The position numbers and the translations under genes were made by a program. From the NCBI GenBank assembly GCA_029216955.1, contig JANAVB010044017.1, positions 3,042,844 to 3,106,843 on the forward strand: 64,000 nt of DNA, in the 5' to 3' direction. The stretch's first letter is position 1; each line of letters opens with the position of its first letter. Positions 34,937-45,607 of the stretch are shown one piece after another. The notes under the pieces are model-generated. The model searched no databases, was not told where the DNA came from, and worked only from the letters and a program-made list of their open reading frames with translations. The stretch comes from Iris pallida. Its lineage: Eukaryota; Streptophyta; Magnoliopsida; Asparagales; Iridaceae.

Positions 34937-37757
34937 TGTCACGACCCGATCCCAACAAGTTGGGTCGAACCGGATCATGCCCAGCCTGCACCGTTGTTGA
35001 AACGGTGGCAGTAAGCTGTTCCAGTAGCAGGTAACCATACAACAACACTATATTTGTCACAACTCAACATTGGGAAATTAAAACTTTATTAAACTTGAAA
35101 TTTAAATACAACTGAAAGATGTTCTGAAATGAAACAACAGAATGAAAATGACGACAATGCAGAGAAAGAAAATCTATCTATCAGCCGGATCATCGGCCTC
35201 AGTCCCAACGTCCTCCAATGGGGACTATGGCAGCACTACTGGGTACAGGACAGGGTCGTAGTAGCTGCTGATTAACAGCTCAGCATCCTCAATGTCCCCT
35301 AAAAATGTATCTCCAGTCAGGAGGGAGCAAAGTACAATTCATGCTAATTTAACAGTTAAATTAAATAATAGAATCATGCAGTTTTAAACAGTTTAAATAT
35401 GAACAGTTTTCAGCAGTAAAACAGTGTGATTTGAACAGGCAATGAAATATGACCGGCTTGGGTTTGTTACAGTAAAGGATAGGGGATTTGTTACAGTATG
35501 GTCATACTCATTACACTATTCTTCCAGTCCCCAGTAGTTACAGTGCTCTCAGAGAGAGTTTCGTGTCTGCATCGTGGTTTAAACTTGCAGTAAAGCGATT
35601 AATTAAATAACTGTAAACTAACACAAACTATACTTGCCTCAAAGGATTTGACTGGAGAGGTAGAAGGCTTCGAGACAGAAAATCAGAATCGTCCTCGAAT
35701 TCCTACATTCGAGAAATTGACTCAGATTCCAGGTTTACCAATCTAGCTACACTAGTTGAAATCTCTATTTGTGTCCTAATCCAATTTTAATTCTTTTAAT
35801 TAACCAAACACCAAAAATACGATTATTTGTGCGTTGATTTAGTACAAGGGAAAAAGGTTATTTTAAACTTTTGAATTCAGAAAAATTCGTCAATACCAGA
35901 TTAATTATTAAAACTTGGTATTTTCATAGTTTATAAACATGAAGCTAATTTTCTTATTTAGTGAAAAATACATGATTTTTAATTGAATAAAACTTGTCAA
36001 TTTTAGGTGAGAAAATCTTAATTATTTTATACGAAAAATACTTTTTATTCAATTTACTCGTTTTAATAGAAAAACTCGCAAAACCAGAAATAACAAAAAA
36101 TCTACGCTACCAAATACAGTTACAGACCACAGCCAGCTGGACTTATGCCCATTACAATTTATTTACATAAATTAAAATAAGACAAAACTGCCGTTAGTCC
36201 TAAACTTAAAATATGAATAAAATAAAAACAGAATTAATTAGTAAAAATAAGGATAAATATAGAGTCTCAGATATGGTCAAATCCTCAACTGGGCTAATGC
36301 CTCAACGTCCGGGCGAAGCCGATTTCGTTTGCACTTAGCCGGGTCCATTGACCGATACGGTGGTCACCCAAAATAAAATATCAAATAAAATTCCGAAATC
36401 CATTTTAAATTCATTTTTAAAATGATCTAGAATTTACGGAAAAATCCGGCAGCATCTCCTCTATTTTTTTGGTCAACCCAAAAACTGGGAAATAGCGCCG
36501 ATACTTTCCTGCAAATCCCAAACCAGGGAAACCCAAATATGTATATATATAATAATCCACAACCAAACCACAGAATAATCGGAACGACCCGAATAATTTT
36601 CGAAAGTCCGATTCCAACCCAAAAACTCACAGAACGCTACCGGAAAAATCCGGAAAGCCAAAACATACCAAAAACCAATTCCCGAAATATTTCGGAAATC
36701 CAAAATAATCTACAAAACCTTTCCGAAGGTTCCGAAAAAATACGACGTCGCTAAAATCGAATTCCCAAAGGGAATCGGGGACCATTTCTCATTATAGACT
36801 AGAATAAAAATAGGCGGGACAGGGGTTATACCTCAGGTTGCTCGGCTAGAGCTCTCAGATGAAATAATAGAAAGAATCGGAGATCCGGACAACAAATTAA
36901 TCCCGGAACAGCGCTGGTTCGGAGTCCGAGACGCGACGGGGAGCTGGGACAGCAGCGAACAGCAGCAACGCTGCCACAGAACAGCAGATCGGGTCACGGG
37001 GTCGCGGCCAGGGGAGTGCGCGGACTAGGGCACGCGCCTAGGTCAGCGGGAAAGTCGGCCAGAGAGGCCGCGCGGGGAGGAGGCCGCACGGGGAGGCTCG
37101 CGGCTCGCGGGGGTGGCGCGCGGCTTGGGCACGGCCGGCAGGGGGATCGCCGGCGGGTTTCGGCCCGGAGGGTGCTGGTGGCGCGAAGGGGGCCGACAGG
37201 GGGTCGGGTGCGGCTGCGCCGGTGGGCGGCGACGGCGACGTCGGGCCGGAGGTTGGCGTCGGGCCGGAGGTTGGCGTCGGACGGAAAGGGAGTTGTGAGA
37301 GTGGTGAAGAAAAAGAGAGGGTTTGGGAGAGAAGAGTTGGTTGCTTCTCTAAGAGAAGAAGGAGAGAGTGGGGGTTCTGGTAGGTGGTGGGGGTTGGATT
37401 ATAGGGAGTTATAAGGTGCTGATGATGGGAGTGATGGAGAAGTGTGTGTGGGTGAGAGGGAATGGAGGAGAAAAAGTGAGGAGAAAAATAGGGTGGCTTG
37501 CTTGAACGTGTGGGAGTGTGCTGGTCCTACGGGACCAGCTCTCCAATAGTAAATATATATATATTTTTTAAATTGGCCAAGTCAGAATTAAATAGGAAAG
37601 GGGGTTCGGGCTCAGGCCTGGGTCTGGGTTCGGACTCGGGTCTGGGTTCGAACTCAAAAATCCTTGTTATATTATTTTCGAAAGAATTTTAACACTTTAA
37701 GATATTATAATAATAGAAATACTGATATTAATTAATACACAAGAAATAGGTTTCATA
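34937..37757 (-). repeat. Chromovirus LTR 2 (shared middle LTR)
   Basis: TGTCACGACCCG...GGTTTCATA; the usual final CACA is CATA. It is both the 5' LTR of copy 1 and the 3' LTR of copy 2. No TSD on either side. GC-rich block at about 36950-37270. Confidence 0.93.
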
Positions 37758-37797
37758 ATCTTCCCTCCTTAGAAAATTTCGTCCTCGAAATTTAAAA
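37758..37797 (-). other. Chromovirus copy 2 polypurine tract and conserved motif
   Basis: Minus strand: AAGGAGGGAAGAT before the middle LTR, next to AAATTTCGAGGACGAAATTT. Same layout as 29899-29937. Confidence 0.75.
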
Positions 37798-37815
37798 ACA
37801 AGGTTAGGGATTACC

Positions 37816-38631
37816 TTAAGTCTCAAACAAGTACGGGTACTGCTCCCGCATATGGTCTTCTCGCTCCCAGGTCGACTTGCCTGGTGAGTTGTGCCGCCAC
37901 ATCACTCTGACTATTGGCGTCACGGTATTCCTGGTTCTCTTCTCGCCTCTATCCAAAATTGCCACTGGCTCCTCTGGCACTGTGAGGCTGGGTCCAATCT
38001 CCAGCTCTGAATGGTCCAAGATATGGCTCGGGTCTGGGATGTAGCGTCTCAGCTGCGAGACGTGGAAGGCGTTGTGGACGCCTTCGAGACTTGGGGGTAG
38101 AGCCACCCGATAAGCCACTTCTCCAATCCTGCTAAGTACTTCAAATGGACCAATATACCTGGGGCTCAACTTTCCTGCTCTACCGAAATGGATTGTTCCT
38201 CTGGTAGGCAAGATCTTCACAAACACATTGTCGCCTTCTTCAAACTCCAAAGGCCGTCTGCTGTAATTGGCCCAATGCTTCTGTCTGTCTTGGGCTATCC
38301 GGAGCTTGTCTCTGATCATTTTCACCTGCTCTGCTGCTTCGGTCACCATCTCAGGTCCAAGCAACACTCGTTCTCTGACGTCGTCCCAGGCAAGTGGAGT
38401 GCGGCAACGATGTCCATAGAGTGCCTCGAACGGTGTCATCCCGATGCTAGCTTGGTTGCTGTTGTTGTAAGAGAACTCTACCAAGTGCAAATGGTCTTCC
38501 CAAGACCCTCCAAATTCTAGGACGCAGGATCTCAGCATATCTTCTAGCGTCTGGATGGTTCTCTCCGATTGCCCGTCAGTCTGAGGGTGGTAGGCGGTGC
38601 TGAACTTCAGTTGGGTTTCCCAAGCTGTCAC
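37816..38631 (-). pseudogene. Chromovirus copy 2: integrase C-terminal half and chromodomain-like tail
   Basis: Carries [14 protein letters not shown] with the catalytic Glu, [25 protein letters not shown] and a tail with VRVMWRHNSPGKSTWERE and YPYLFET, resembling the short chromodomain-type end of Tekay/Del elements, which is thought to guide integration to modified chromatin. It ends at a natural stop at 37816. Overlaps the upstream frame at 38576-38631, showing a frameshift near the integrase Glu. Confidence 0.88.
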
Positions 38632-39592
38632 GCAAACTCTTCCAAAAGTAAGATGTAAATCTAGTATCTCTGTCAGATACGATACTTATCGGAACTCCAT
38701 GAATCCGGTAGATGTGCCGCATGTACAGTGCTGCCAACTTCTCGATGGATAAACCAACCTTGAAGGGGATAAAGTGAGCTGACTTCGTCAGTCGGTCCAC
38801 TATAACCCAAATGGCATCCTTTCCTCCTTGGGATCGAGGCAGTCCCGATACAAAATCCATCGTTATGTGCTCCCATTTCCACTCCGGAATGTCAAACGGC
38901 TGCAATAATTCTGCTGGTCTCTGTCTGCTAGCTTTAACTTGCTGACAAATTAAACATCTAGCCACATACCTGGATACGTCCTTCTTCATTCCGTACCACC
39001 ATACTATAGTCCGCATATCCCGGTACATTTTGTTGGCTCCTGGATGTATGGAATACTGCGACTGGTGCGTTTCTTGCATCAGTTCGTTCCTTAGTTCGCC
39101 AGTTGGTATGCAAAGCCTCGTACCATTGTTCAATGCTCTGTCATTAGCGATTGAGAATCCTTCAAGTGTTCCTGCTAACACTTGGTCTCTAAGTTTGTAA
39201 AGTGTCTCGTCTTGGAATTGTGTCTCCTTGATCCTGTCCATAAGACTCGAACGTACTTGCAACTGCATCAATGATGATTCCTCTCCTGGTACGATGGCTT
39301 CTCTTCTAAGTTTCTTCATCTCCTCCTCGGGCAGTACAATTTCCAATCCAAGCTTCTCCATATCCTCCAGCAAATGGTGCTCCTTGGTCAAGAACATTGC
39401 CATCGGGTATCGACTAAGTGCATCTGCAACAACATTAGCCTTACCCGGATGATACTGTAGGTTGATATCAAAGTCCTTCATTAGCTCCAGCCATCGTCTT
39501 TGTCTCATGTTCAGCTCCTTCTGAGTGAAAACATATTTCAGACTTTTATGGTCCGTAAATATTTTCACTCTCTCTCCATACAGGTAGTGCAT
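38576..39592 (-). pseudogene. Chromovirus copy 2: RNase H end and integrase N-terminal half
   Basis: Contains [13 protein letters not shown], the zinc domain ([22 protein letters not shown]), TMDFVSGLP and IVSDRDTRF with the first two catalytic Asp. The frame is lost near 38620 by an indel in a G/T-rich run (GTTGGGTTTCCC), where copy 1 stays open. Starts after the shared TAG at about 39593. Confidence 0.88.
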
Positions 39593-41522
39593 CTATAGCT
39601 TCAAAGCAAATATCACCGCTGCAAGCTCCAAATCATGTGTGGGGTAGTTCTTCTCATGAGTCCGTAATTGTCTAGATGCATAGGCAATTACTTTCCCGTG
39701 TTGTTGAAAAACGTAACCCAGTCCTCTTCCGGAAGCATCACTATAGATTGAGAAACTGCCGGTACCTGCGGGTAGCGCAAGTATCGGCGCCGTTGTAAGC
39801 CTCTTCTTCAGTTCCTCAAAAGCTGACTGGCACGCTTCAGACCATATGAACTCCTCGTTCTTCCTGGTAAGCTTCGTCATTGGCTCCGCAATCTTGGAGA
39901 AATCCTTCACGAACTTCCGGTAGTAGCCAGCTAGTCCCAAAAAGCTCCTGATCTCTGCAACCGAGCTTGGTGCAGTCCACTTCTCAATAGCAGCTATCTT
40001 CTTTGGATCCACCAAAATTCCTTTTCCTGTGACAACATGGCCCAAAAATTCCACTTTGTCTAAAAAGAATTCGCATTTGGATAGCTTACCATAGAGCTTC
40101 TCCTTCCTCAAGGTACTCAGCACTTTCCTCAAGTGCTCTTCATGCTCTTCCTCCATCTTCGAGTAGACCAGTATGTCATCGATGAAGACAACAACAAACT
40201 GATCCAGATATTCATGGAAAACCTTGTTCATGAGGTTCATGAATACCGCAGGAGCATTTGTCAGTCCAAACGGCATGACCAAGAATTCAAATTGTCCATA
40301 CTTGGTGTTGAACGTCGTCTTGGAAATATCCTCCTTCCTGACCTTGATTTGATGGTAGCCTGATCTGAGATCTATCTTTGAAAATACCTTGGCTCCGTTC
40401 AGTTGGTCAAACAGGTCGTCGATCCGGGACAGGGGGTACTTGTTCTTGATGGTGATGTTGTTCGGCGCCCGGTAGTCGATGCACATTCGCACAGTTCCAT
40501 CCTTCTTGGGCATGAACAAAACTGGTGCTCCCCAGGGTGAAGCTCCGTCTCTGATAAATCCTTGTGCCTTCAGCTCATTGATCTGATCCTTCATCTCCTT
40601 GGCCTCCTTGGGGTTGACTCTGTAGCATCCCCGGGAAATAGGAGAAGAGCCGGGTACTAGATCGATGGTGAATTCCACACCTCGATCCGGCGGCAATCCT
40701 GGAAGACTATCTGGAAAGATGTCCATAAATTTCGCAATGATAGGGTGAGGAGGCCAGGGTTCTTCGGTGATAGAGGAGTAGGAAATACTCTTCATATCTT
40801 CCGGAGCCCGAAAGATTTTAAACTCCGGTTCTCCTGGTGGGCTGAAGATTACACATCCTCGGTGACAATCTATCAGCGCATGCTGTTCACTTAACCAGTC
40901 CATTCCTAGGACTACATCATAGTTGGGCAGGGTTATCACTAGTAAAGGTGTTGAGAACTGATGGCCAGAGATGGTTATGGGACAATTACAAGCTTCAGTG
41001 ATGGGTATAGGTCCACTACCGGTCATAACTCTACTAATCATCTTGCTAAGTCCCGAGTCTATGTGGTGTGCAGACATAAACTTTGATGATATAAAACTAT
41101 GTGATGCACCCGAGTCAAATAATGCTAGAGCAGGATGTAAAAACACATAAATAGAACCTGTGATGACATCTGCGGTGGGTTCTTGCTCTGGCTCCTGCTC
41201 ATCAGCTGCTAGGGCAAAAGCTCGCCCGGTCTTCTGCTGGTGCTGTCCAAATTGTTGTTGCTGAGTAGGTAGGGGAGCTCTTTGCTGGTTGGTTCCGGTC
41301 CGGTGGGCTGACATGGGACAGTCTTTCATTTGGTGGGTGGCAGACCCACTGACTAGGCAGTGTCCTAGCCTCTTTCTGCAGATATTCGACTGATGCCCTG
41401 GCCTCTTGCAATAGTCACAGACAGGGATCTGCTTCTGGTGTGCTATGTCATTGGTTCTCGCCTGATGATGATGCTGCTGGTGGTACGAGGGCCTGTTGCT
41501 GTTGTTGTTGGGCCTCTTCTAA
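39593..41522 (-). pseudogene. Chromovirus copy 2: zinc knuckle, protease, RT and RNase H N-half, long open frame
   Basis: Open for over 570 codons from MKDCP at 41329, and further upstream to the shared TAG near 41520. Order: damaged knuckle (CLVSGSATH, where copy 1 has Cys), protease [13 protein letters not shown], linker [15 protein letters not shown] with [26 protein letters not shown] and [13 protein letters not shown], then [18 protein letters not shown] of RNase H. Ends at the TAG (39593-39595) also present in copy 1. This is the best preserved protease-RT block in the window. Confidence 0.92.
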
Positions 41523-42082
41523 CTACCCTGGAAGTTGCTAGTTCCAGGATACTCCCTCTTGGATCGAGAAGGCTGGCTCTTCTCCATGTCTTGAGCTCGG
41601 ATCAGGATCCTCTCATAAGATTTTGTGCCACCTGCGATCACAGGGGTGCGAATCTCTTCTCGTAAGCCATACCTGAATCGCTCAGCACGATCCTTGGGGT
41701 CAGCTACCAGGTTCTGGGCAAAGCGGCTTAGTCGGCCGAACTCTGCCGCATATTCGCTGACCGTCATGTTCCCCTGCTTCAGGTTCTGGAATTGCCTCTC
41801 CATTTCCCGCATCTCCGATGTTGGAAAGAACTTCCTGCGGAACAGCTTCTTGAAGGTGTCCCAGTCGAGCTGCTTGTCCTGGAGTCGGGGTTCATTCCGA
41901 TACCAGGTGCTCACCACATCCTGTAGTTGGAGTCCTACAGCTTCAGTCTTGAGGTCCTCGGGGAGTCGAGCGACGCTCAAGAGACGCTCCATATGGTCTA
42001 GCCATTCATCGGCGTAGATGATACCCTCGGTTCCTTTGAAAGGTCGAGGGTCTTGCTTCTTAAAGCTTTCTATATCTCCAAC
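41519..42082 (-). pseudogene. Chromovirus copy 2 gag, second segment (core)
   Basis: Same words as copy 1 (WDTFKKLFRRKFFP, MERQFQNLKQG, GLREEIRTPV) in an open frame from 42088 to the TAG at 41519. Few residue differences from copy 1. Confidence 0.85.
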
Positions 42083-42157
42083 CTTCATGCAATAATACGC
42101 CTCTAATCAAAAGAATGGCCTTATTGAAATATAACTTAACTCCTAAATCATGCTTAC
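42083..42157 (-). other. Candidate 75-bp phase-0 intron in chromovirus gag, copy 2
   Basis: Same donor (CCAAG|GTAAGC), acceptor and length as copy 1 (34222-34296). Confidence 0.4.
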
Positions 42158-42610
42158 CTTGGCAGGTCGTGGCTCTGATGAAGTGGTTCTTCCTCTCTCG
42201 AGGGCAGCCATGGCCACGTTGTGGGCATTCTCCATGCCTTCTCTCATAATCGCGGTCTGCTCGCGATGGGCTTCAGCTTGGGCAGCAGTCTGCTCTCTGT
42301 AGGCTTCTGCTTGAGCTCTCTGTGCTTCAAGCACTCCTCATAGCATTCCTACTAGGTCAGTGGGATCCACGAGTACTGGTGGGGCAGCTGGTGCGGCCAC
42401 TACCACAGGGGTCTGTGGCTCAGCCTAGGATTGCACAGGTTCCACCGTTTGCGCTATAGAAGCGTAAATGGGCCGGGGAGCTGGTGCAGCATGTGGACGG
42501 TCTATCAGCTGCAAGGGATGTGGGTCCCGGCGTGCTTAAGAAGGGGTGTGATCAGTTGATGACACATCATCGTCAGCAGGGCCGGATCGGGTAGTCTTTC
42601 CTTTGGCCAT
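42158..42610 (-). pseudogene. Chromovirus copy 2 gag, N-terminal segment, with stops
   Basis: ATG at 42610 as in copy 1. Stops have arisen, for example a TGA at about 42338-42340 where copy 1 has CGA (Arg), a CpG-type transition. The coiled-coil-like run AQAEAYREQTAAQAEAHREQ is kept. Confidence 0.75.
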
Positions 42611-42770
42611 AATCTGGAAGGTTTAGGGTACATACATAAGCAAGGTATCCTACCAGTCTATAATCAACCAAAAATATTTATTTATATAATTCGGTCCTAT
42701 GTCGTGACAAATCAATGTTCTAGTGTTCTAATTGTTTCTAGGTATGTGTTCCTAAGTTGTCGTATGAAAC

Positions 42771-42789
42771 GACCTGCATGGGCCACCAC
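42771..42789 (-). other. Candidate primer-binding site, chromovirus copy 2
   Basis: GACCTGCATGGGCCACCAC, identical to that of A-old, A-young and B, 8 nt before the LTR at 42798. Confidence 0.55.
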
Positions 42790-42797
42790 TAAAAATA

Positions 42798-45607
42798 TGT
42801 CACGACCCGATCCCAACAAGTTGGGTCGAACCGGATCATGCCCAGCCTGCACCGTTGTTGAGACGGCGGCAGTAAGCTGTTCTAGTAGCAGGTAACCATA
42901 CAACAACACTATATTTGTCACAACTCAACATCGGGAAATTAAAACTTTATTAAACTTGAAATTTAAATACAACTGAAAGATGTTCTGAAATGAAACAACA
43001 GAATTAAAATGACGACAATGCAGAGAAAGGAAATCTATCTATCAGCCGGATCATCGGCTTCAGTCCCAACGTCCTCCAATGGGGACTCTGGCAGCACTAC
43101 TGGGTACAGGACAGGGTCGTAGTAGCTGCTGATTAACAGCTCAGCATCCTCAATGTCCCCTAAAAATGTATCTCCAGTCAGGAGGGAGCAAAGTACAATT
43201 CATGCTAATTTACCAGTTAAATTAAATAATAGAATCATGCAGTTTTAAACAGTTTAATTATGAACAGTTTTCAGCAGTAAAACAGTGTGATTTGAACAGG
43301 CAATGAAATATGACCAGCTTGGGTTTGTTACAGTAAAGGATAGGGGATTTGTTACAGTATGGTAATACTCATTACACTATTCCTCCAGTCTCCAGTAGTT
43401 ACAGTGCTCTCAAAGAGAGTTTCGTGTTTGTATCGTGGTTTAAACTTGCAGTAAAGCGATTAATTAAATAACTGTAAACTAACACAAACTATACTTGCCT
43501 CAAAGGACTTGACTGGAGAGGTAGAAGGCTTCGAGACAGGAAATCAGAATCGTCCTCGAATTCCTACATTCGAGAAATTGACTCAGATTCCAGGTTTACC
43601 AATCTAGCTACACTAGTTGAAATCTCTATTTGTGTCCTAATCCAATTTTAATTCTTTTAATTAACCAAACACCAAAAATACGATTATTTGTGCGTTGATT
43701 TAGTACAAGGGAAAAAGGTCATTTTAAACTTTTGAATTCGAAAAACTTCGTCGATACCAGATTAATTTTTAAAACTTGGTATTTTCATAGTTTATAAACA
43801 TAAAGCTAATTTTCTTATTTAGTGAGAAATACATGATTTTTAATTAAATAAAACTTGTCAATTTTAGGTGAGAAAATCTTAATTATTTTATACAAAAAAT
43901 ACATTTTATTCAATTTACTCGTTTTAATAGAAAAACTCGCAAAACCAGAAATAATAAAAAATCTACGCTACCAAATACAGTTACAGACCACAGCCAGCTG
44001 GGCTTATGCCCATTACAATTTATTTACATAAATTGAAATAAGACAAAACTGTCGTTAGTCCTAAACTTAAAATATGAATAAAATATAAACAGAATTAATT
44101 AGTAAAAATAAAGTTAAAAATAGAGTCTCAGATATGGTCCAATCCTCAACTGGGCTAATGCCTCAACGTCCGGGCCAAGCCGGTTTCGTTTGCACTTAGC
44201 CGGGTCCATTGACCGATACGGTCGTCACCCAAAATAAAATATCAAATAAAATACCGAAATCCATTTTAAATTTATTTTTAAAATGATTTAGAATTTACGG
44301 AAAAATTCGGCAACATCTCCTCTGTTTTTTTGGTCAACCTAAAAACTGGAAAATAGTGCCGATACTTTCCTGCAAATTCTAAACCAGGGAAACCCAAATA
44401 TGTATATATATAATAATCCACAACCAAACCACAGAATAATCGGAACGACCCGAATAATTTTCGGAAGTCCGATTCCAACCCAAAAACTCACAGAACGCTA
44501 CCGAAAAAATCCGGAAAGCCAAAACATACCAAAAACCAATTCCCGAAATATTCCGGAAATCCAAAATAATCCACAGAACCTTTCCGAAGGTTCCGGAAAA
44601 ATACGACGTCGCTAAAACCGAATTCCTAAAGGGAATCGGGGACCATTTCTCATCCTAAACTAGAATATAAATGGGCGGGACAGGGGTTATACCTCAGGTT
44701 GCTCGGCTAGAGCTCTCAGATGAAATAATAGAAAGAATCGGAGATCCGGACAGCAAATTAATCCCGGAACAGCGCTGGTTCGGAGTCCGAGACGCGACGG
44801 GGTGCTGGGACAGCAGCGAACAGCAGCAAAGCTGCCTCAGAACAGCAGATCGGGTCACGGGGTCGCGGCCAGGGGAGTGCGCGGACTAGGGCACGTGCCT
44901 AGGTCAGCGGGAAAGTCAGCCAGAGAGGCCGCACGGGGAGGAGGTCGCACGGGGAGGCTCACGGCTCGCGGGGGTGGCACGCAGCTTGGGCACGGCTGGC
45001 AGGGGGGTCGCCGGCGGGTTTCGGCCCGGAGGGCGTGCTGTTGGTGCGAAGGGGGCCGACAGGGGATCGGGCGCGGCTGCGCCGATGGGCGGCGACGGCG
45101 GCGTCGGGCCGGGGGTTGGCGTCGGGCGGGAAGGGAGTTGTGAGAGTGGTGAGGGAAAAGAGAGGGTTTGGGAGAGAAGAGTTGGTTGCTTCTCTTAGAG
45201 AAGAAGGAGAGAGTGGGGGTTCTGGTAGGTGGTGGGGGTTGGATTATAGGGAGTTATAAGGTGTTGATGATGGGAGTGATGGAGAAGTGTGTGTGGGTGA
45301 GAGGGAATGGAGGAGAAAAAGTGGGAAGAAGAATAGGGCTGGCTTGCTTGAACGTGTGGGAGTGTGCTGGTCCTACGGGACCAGCTCTCAAACAGTAAAT
45401 TTTTTTTTTAAAATTAGCCAAGTCAGAATTAAATAGGAAAGGGGGTTCGGGCTCAGGCCTGGGTCTGGGTTCGGACTCGGGTCTAGGTTCAAACTCAAAA
45501 ATCCTTGTTATATTATTTTCGAAAGAATTTTAACACTTTAAGATATTATAATAATAATAATAATAGAAATACAGATATTAATTAATACACAAGAAATGGG
45601 TTTCACA
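42798..45607 (-). repeat. Chromovirus LTR 3 (right)
   Basis: TGTCACGACCCG...GGGTTTCACA, then the TSD AAGGT. GC-rich block at about 44800-45130, with small indels against LTRs 1 and 2. Confidence 0.93.

Larger units (their letters stand above)
27076..45607 (-). mobile_element. Ty3/Gypsy chromovirus (Tekay/Del-like) dimer: LTR-internal-LTR-internal-LTR
   Basis: Three LTRs (27076-29898, 34937-37757, 42798-45607; 2823, 2821 and 2810 bp) and two internal regions (29899-34936 and 37758-42797; 5038 and 5040 bp), all in one orientation. A single TSD, AAGGT, flanks the whole array (27071-27075, 45608-45612); the middle LTR has no TSD. Domain order gag-protease-RT-RNase H-integrase and an end resembling a chromodomain fit a chromovirus. 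Both internal copies are damaged, sharing some stops and differing in others. Confidence 0.93.
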
